From NCBI GenBank assembly GCA_031554725.1, contig JAVBUZ010000065.1, positions 1-38,903 of the forward strand: a stretch of 38,903 nt of DNA, written 5' to 3'. This DNA comes from JAVBUZ01 sp031554725. Its GTDB lineage: Bacteria > Bacillota > Clostridia > Lachnospirales > Lachnospiraceae. The notes below the pieces were generated by a model. It made no database searches and was not told the origin of the DNA. It saw only the letters and a program-made list of their open reading frames with translations. Positions 34,267 through 38,903 of this stretch are shown piece after piece. The first letter of the stretch is position 1; every line of letters begins with the position of its first letter. Made by a program: the position numbers and the translations under genes.

Positions 34267-37200
34267 TTATATTTCTTCATCTCTTCTTTTTTTAAGCATA
34301 TACACAATGCCCGCTCCGCCTGCAAGAAGGATAATCGCAATAATAACAATGTAGATCACCGTATTATTACTGCTCTTTTCTACAACTGGTGCGCTACTTT
34401 CTGTAGTATCTTTTTCTTTATCAACTACTACTGGATCTGTAACCACCTCTGCTGCCTTAACCTCTGCTACAATTGCAAATGGACTAAAGCTCTTTACATT
34501 AACTTCAAGATTACCACTCTTTAGATCTGGTGCGAATGTCTCAAGCACGCCTTCATCTGTCAAATGATAAATAGTAAATGTATGTGTATCTGTAGATGTT
34601 CCTTCTGGTAAACTAAATGCCACTGTAACAGTTCCATCACAATTTAATTTTCCGCCGTTTGCTCCAGTAAAGTATGCTTCTACAACCTCCATAACGCTTC
34701 CTTCTGGAAGTGAAATGCTATTCTTTGTTAATGCATCATTTATTCTTGTAACCTGTTCTTCATAAAATGCACCTTCTTTTTCAACATACATTTTTACGGA
34801 ATCTGCTGGTACAACAACCCCTTCTGCATTCTTAAATACAGTTCCACTTGCAAGCTTAACATCTGCTACTCCTGCGCCCTTATTGTTTGCTGGACTTACC
34901 ACTGAAATAATTGCTTTTTCTGGCTTCACACTATTGTCTGCAACAATATCTGTAGACTTTGATGTATTTCCGGTTGTCTTTCCAGTGTTTTTCTTCGTAG
35001 TTGTAGTGGTTTTCGCTGTTTCTGTAGTATTTGTTGTTCCACTTGTATTATTTGAATTATTGTTATTATTTGTGTTGTCTGAGTTGCCTGAATCACTAGG
35101 GTTAACTGGTGTTACTGGCGTTACTGGTGTTACTGGATCTGCTGGAGTAGCCACATATTTTAAGAAGTCGCCTAATGCAATATCTCCATTGCTTTTTCTT
35201 GGAATCTTCACTGTGCCATTTACATAGGATGCAAATTCTGCAAGACTTGCAAAATTATCTGCTGTAAGCTCTACGCCTGATGCATTCGATGAAATTCCTG
35301 TTTTTGCATTGTAGAAGAAATTGTCGTCGCTTCTTAAAGGATTGATACATACTGCTGTTGCTTCTGATACTGTTGCAGAAAGTCCTGAAACACTTGTGTA
35401 AGTATTATCTGCAAATGACAAGAAGTTCTCTACTATGAAATCTGGTGTTGCACCTGTGTAAATATGTAATTCTAGGTTTGCGCCACCATTGTTATATCCT
35501 ACACAATCATAGTATGCGCCCATAGGATCACTATTATTTGTGAAGCCGTTTGCTGCATTACCAAATGCATAGCTGTTATAAATTTCATGCTGAACGGCAA
35601 TACCGCTTCCGCCCATCTTAAATCCGTTACCGTCACCCTTAGTTGTTGTAACCTTTCCATCCGCGCCTATTGCAAAGCCATTACCGTAACAGATGGAATC
35701 ATAAATCTTTACTACACCGATGGCTCCTGTTGCACCTTTTGAGAATAAATCCCAACCATCATCGGCATTGTACGCTGCCACACAGCCTTTAAATACATTT
35801 CCTACACCACAGGTTAATTTTGCTGCAAAACCATCGGCATTGTTATCAGATTTATCTCTATTGGAATATGCGTTGCAGTTTAAAATAGTATTGTATGATG
35901 GCCATAGGTCAATTGTCTCAGCACCATCTGTACGGCTGATAGACAAACCTGAATTGGTGTGACCAAAGAAATCACATTGCTCTAGCACGTTATGACTTCC
36001 GCCAAGAGTTACACCACCGCCGTTACCAATCTTAATACCTTTTACGTACCAATAGTCACCTGACATATCAAAAATTACACTTGATGCTGCATTGTTTACT
36101 GCTAAGTCAATAATAACGTCGCCAGTATTATCTGGACAAGCAATAAGCTGCTTTCTTGACTCTTCTCCACCACCGTTGTTACCTTTGAAAATACCAACTG
36201 TTGATGTATATTTGTAAGTTCCTTCTAGAACATATACTGCCTGTCCCTGCTGACAATAAGTAATTGCTGATTGTAAATCAAGTGGATCCGCTTTTGTTCC
36301 TGCTGCCGTTTTTGTTCCATTTACACCTGCATAAATTGGTAACTTTGTTTGCGCATATATTTTTCTTGTTAACGTTGCATTTACTATTTTTGCATCTGCA
36401 GAGGTAATATTTTGTGTTGCATCTGGCTCAAAATATAACTGGAATGCATTGCTACCCACAAGTAGCTTCACTGGGAAGGTATATGTGCCTGCCTCAACTA
36501 CCTGCTGTTTTACTACGGTTGCTCCATTTTGTTTTACTGTCAAAAGACCTTTGGTATTAACAGTTGCTTTAAAGTTATAATCTTCATCTGCTGTCTGAAC
36601 TAGTGATGCTACTGATACTGTAGGATTAACTGCTTTTGCTGCTGCAAATGTCTGAGGTGCATCTGCTGCTGATGCTGTAATCTTCATAGCGATTGTGCTT
36701 GTATCTACTTCAATCTTTGCACCACGTGCTGCCATGAAGCCTACATACATTTTATCATCTTCTATTTTGCCAAATGTGTCTGCTGGAAGGTACCAGGTTG
36801 TTTTCCCATCAATACCTGATACAACACTTCCGTTTTCTGTCATAGTTGCATATACACCAGTGTTATCCTTCTTTAGGGTTAAAACAAAAGTTCTTGGTGC
36901 AGCTGCTAAAACTTTATCTGTTTTTCCTTTACCATGTAAAGTATAGTTTTCTCTTCCTGCGCCATCAGAGGATGAGGATACTCCATATCGACCAAATACG
37001 TTAAAGGTTCCGTAATATCCACCAACTGACATGGCATTAGAGTAGTAAATGGAGGAATCCTTGTCTGGACCAATAGAGTCTCGCACCATGATACCAAAGC
37101 CTTCTTGGTTATCTGCTGATGCCTTCGTAATAAAGTAATCCACCTGTACTGTTGCTGTGATTTCAAAGTTATCCTTTGCTGGATCTAGCACGGTATAGTA

Positions 37201-38903
37201 ATACGCAATACCGTCCTGGGCATCATCAGTACATTTTCCTTTTCCTTCGCCCTGTTCTACAGTGATAACACCGTTTGATACAGAAGGCACATTTCCTTTA
37301 TCTATCGACTGCCCAAATACGATACTTGCCCAATCTAAATCATCATAAGTAAAGTTTACTTTTTCGCGAACCGCAGCAATAAAGCTTGCTGTCTTTCCAC
37401 TTGCTATATGTGTTAGGATAACTGTATATTCTCCTACTGCACTCTTGTTATATGCAGAGAAATCAATTGTATACTCATCACTATTTAAAACAACTTTTTC
37501 ACCACTATCATAAACAACCTTTACTTCAAGTCCTGTTGCATCAAAGCTAGCTTCCTTTACGAAGGTTGTCGTTGTTGGGTATTGTGAAATTTCAATACCT
37601 GATACATTTTTATCCACAACTGTTAAGGTGTATTCTGCTGTTTTTCCACCACACTCTACAACATATACGTAGCTTCCAACTGTATTAACATCTAATGCAT
37701 CCGCTTTCGCTGTTACTGTATATCCATTGTCATTAGACATTACTTGCTTTGAGCCATCATCATAGTTGGCTGTTACTAAAAGACCCTTCTTATACGCATC
37801 TGCGTCAACAGAAATGCCCTTATAGAATGTTTTCTGGTTTGGTCCAGCAAGTGTTAAGGAATCTACTGCTGCACCGGATACAACAATATCAAATGAAATA
37901 GCTTCTGTTGTACCATGATTGTGTGTTATTGTAACTGTTTTTGTACCAGCCGCTGCGGTTACAGTGTCCATATCTGTTGTAACTACACCATCGACTTCTA
38001 TTACTATTTCTGTGCTCTTATCTGCAATTAATTTCTGTGCTGATGTCTCTACACCACTTGTATATGTTATTGGTGCATCAAAGCCTGTCCAATCAAACGC
38101 CTCTCCTACGTAGTAATCTGTTTTAACAGGTGCGTATTTCATTGTAAACTCTGAAATGTCTTCACTTATAACGGTTACAGGAAGATCGATTGTTTGTCCA
38201 AAATAATCTAGTACAAGATTTACCGCTCCCGCTGTTGGGAAGCTAGTTGTTACAATACGACAATTATTTGCGGTAATTGTCTTTGCTTCTCCATTAACAG
38301 TGGCTGTTGCTGAGAAACCTGTCAAGTCGATATCGTCAATGTTATTGCCCTTTGTATATTCATTCTTCGTTGGATAAGCTACATCACTGATTACTACTGT
38401 TGAACCAGCGGTTGCAACATCTAAGCTTATATTTGTATATTCCACAGTAATATTACGCACTGTTGTTAAACCAACATACATTTTATCATCTGCACTTCCA
38501 ATATAATCCGAAACATTTCTTTCAATTAAATTACCATCCAACCAAAGATATACCTTCGTTCCCACTTTTTGCATGGTAATATCATATTCTCCACCTACAC
38601 TCGTCATATCATCAATGCAACCATTATAAGCAGAAGAAAAATCTGTTGCTTTTAAGTCTACTCTTGAACCCGCATTTTTTCTATCCGATCCATACAAGCC
38701 AACTACAGCACCATCTACAGTATTATGACATGCACCAATCAATAAACTACTAAGTGGGCTTGCCTCCGCAGTGCTACCATGTGTACCTACTGCGTCTCTT
38801 AGCATAACACCAAAAGCTACTTGGTTTCCTTTGGAAACTGCTGTGATTTTTGCGTGAGTACTTAAGATAAAATCCTTATCAGTATTTAATTCATAGTAAA
38901 AAT
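34267..38903 (-). CDS. Giant cell-surface pectate lyase (PL9) with Ig-like and binding modules, 5' end outside window
   Basis: The frame stays open to the right edge, so at least 1545 residues are present and the ATG at 38805 is internal. In order from the N-terminal side: a beta-sandwich module (to about 38410), four bacterial Ig-like repeats (about 38410-37350), a second copy of the first module (about 37320-36690, sharing DDKMYVG), a short beta domain, a PL9 right-handed beta-helix (about 36345-35150, with SDNNADGFAAK and NADDGWDLFSKG), a Thr/Asn-rich linker with VTP repeats, a further beta domain (34915-34440), and a C-terminal membrane anchor followed by KKRRDEE. PL9 enzymes cleave polygalacturonate by beta-elimination with Ca2+. 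It would act outside the cell, anchored by its tail; the signal peptide is not in view. Confidence 0.88.
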   Translation of the reverse strand, partial: FYYELNTDKDFILSTHAKITAVSKGNQVAFGVMLRDAVGTHGSTAEASPLSSLLIGACHNTVDGAVVGLYGSDRKNAGSRVDLKATDFSSAYNGCIDDMTSVGGEYDITMQKVGTKVYLWLDGNLIERNVSDYIGSADDKMYVGLTTVRNITVEYTNISLDVATAGSTVVISDVAYPTKNEYTKGNNIDDIDLTGFSATATVNGEAKTITANNCRIVTTSFPTAGAVNLVLDYFGQTIDLPVTVISEDISEFTMKYAPVKTDYYVGEAFDWTGFDAPITYTSGVETSAQKLIADKSTEIVIEVDGVVTTDMDTVTAAAGTKTVTITHNHGTTEAISFDIVVSGAAVDSLTLAGPNQKTFYKGISVDADAYKKGLLVTANYDDGSKQVMSNDNGYTVTAKADALDVNTVGSYVYVVECGGKTAEYTLTVVDKNVSGIEISQYPTTTTFVKEASFDATGLEVKVVYDSGEKVVLNSDEYTIDFSAYNKSAVGEYTVILTHIASGKTASFIAAVREKVNFTYDDLDWASIVFGQSIDKGNVPSVSNGVITVEQGEGKGKCTDDAQDGIAYYYTVLDPAKDNFEITATVQVDYFITKASADNQEGFGIMVRDSIGPDKDSSIYYSNAMSVGGYYGTFNVFGRYGVSSSSDGAGRENYTLHGKGKTDKVLAAAPRTFVLTLKKDNTGVYATMTENGSVVSGIDGKTTWYLPADTFGKIEDDKMYVGFMAARGAKIEVDTSTIAMKITASAADAPQTFAAAKAVNPTVSVASLVQTADEDYNFKATVNTKGLLTVKQNGATVVKQQVVEAGTYTFPVKLLVGSNAFQLYFEPDATQNITSADAKIVNATLTRKIYAQTKLPIYAGVNGTKTAAGTKADPLDLQSAITYCQQGQAVYVLEGTYKYTSTVGIFKGNNGGGEESRKQLIACPDNTGDVIIDLAVNNAASSVIFDMSGDYWYVKGIKIGNGGGVTLGGSHNVLEQCDFFGHTNSGLSISRTDGAETIDLWPSYNTILNCNAYSNRDKSDNNADGFAAKLTCGVGNVFKGCVAAYNADDGWDLFSKGATGAIGVVKIYDSICYGNGFAIGADGKVTTTKGDGNGFKMGGSGIAVQHEIYNSYAFGNAANGFTNNSDPMGAYYDCVGYNNGGANLELHIYTGATPDFIVENFLSFADNTYTSVSGLSATVSEATAVCINPLRSDDNFFYNAKTGISSNASGVELTADNFASLAEFASYVNGTVKIPRKSNGDIALGDFLKYVATPADPVTPVTPVTPVNPSDSGNSDNTNNNNNSNNTSGTTNTTETAKTTTTTKKNTGKTTGNTSKSTDIVADNSVKPEKAIISVVSPANNKGAGVADVKLASGTVFKNAEGVVVPADSVKMYVEKEGAFYEEQVTRINDALTKNSISLPEGSVMEVVEAYFTGANGGKLNCDGTVTVAFSLPEGTSTDTHTFTIYHLTDEGVLETFAPDLKSGNLEVNVKSFSPFAIVAEVKAAEVVTDPVVVDKEKDTTESSAPVVEKSSNNTVIYIVIIAIILLAGGAGIVYMLKKRRDEEI
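35106..35137 (-). repeat. 9-bp tandem repeat coding VTP in the pectate lyase linker
   Basis: The unit GGTGTTACT (one variant GGCGTTACT) is repeated about 3.5 times in frame and gives P-V-T-P-V-T-P on the minus strand. It marks the start of the flexible linker after the catalytic domain. Copy number may vary between strains. Confidence 0.75.

Noticed and set aside
34883..35227. Plus-strand open frame rich in Val and Phe opposite the pectate lyase linker
   Set aside because: It is the antisense of a Thr/Asn/Lys-rich low-complexity linker with no ribosome binding site.

Overview
The window looks like chromosomal DNA of a low-GC, Gram-positive anaerobe, most likely a Lachnospiraceae-type Clostridia (a plant-polysaccharide degrader in the manner of the Clostridium phytofermentans group). 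Evidence: AT-rich sequence with strong AGGAGG-type ribosome binding sites, a soluble sensory [FeFe]-hydrogenase/chemoreceptor fusion, a DUF6483 protein, PadR/HAAS gene pairs, and many carbohydrate-active enzymes. No rRNA, tRNA, CRISPR array, phage or insertion-sequence transposase was seen. The genus is inference, not proven.

Layout. 1-3.4 kb: a P2-type calcium ATPase split by a single in-frame TAA, then a convergent MntP/YtaF-like membrane protein. 3.4-7.4 kb: a cytoplasmic hydrogenase-like chemoreceptor, divergent from a classical membrane chemoreceptor. 7.6-11.3 kb: an APH-type phosphotransferase, then a two-gene operon that matches the MurL epimerase plus MurD-type ligase route to D-glutamate in peptidoglycan. 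11.4-18.2 kb: a hemicellulose/pectin side-chain locus with GH115 and GH42 translationally coupled, a convergent GH127 overlapping GH42 by 37 bp, and a divergent AraC regulator. 18.2-22.6 kb: a heterodimeric ABC exporter with a divergent AraC regulator. 22.6-26.7 kb: small housekeeping/accessory genes on the minus strand (DUF6483, SAM methyltransferase, GNAT, an unknown protein, Nudix, transglutaminase-like). 26.7-28.5 kb: a PadR regulator coupled to a SEDS (FtsW/RodA-like) protein carrying an N-terminal HAAS-type domain. 28.9-32.1 kb: a SNF2 ATPase and a TPM-domain membrane protein. 32.2-38.9 kb: a DUF255 thioredoxin-fold protein and a very large cell-surface PL9 pectate lyase that runs off the right edge.

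Working together: PL9 would cut pectin backbone outside the cell, and GH127, GH42 and GH115 would trim arabinose, galactose and glucuronic acid from short oligosaccharides inside it, under AraC control. The two chemoreceptors could steer the cell by redox/H2-related and external cues.

The most novel item is a family of four large structured inverted repeats (7373-7517, 8644-8716, 28543-28683, 28777-28916). Three sit immediately downstream of a gene in the same relative orientation, their stems show compensatory base changes, one copy has lost its central arm, and they form two inverted pairs: one encloses the phosphotransferase gene, the other is empty. I do not recognise this family.
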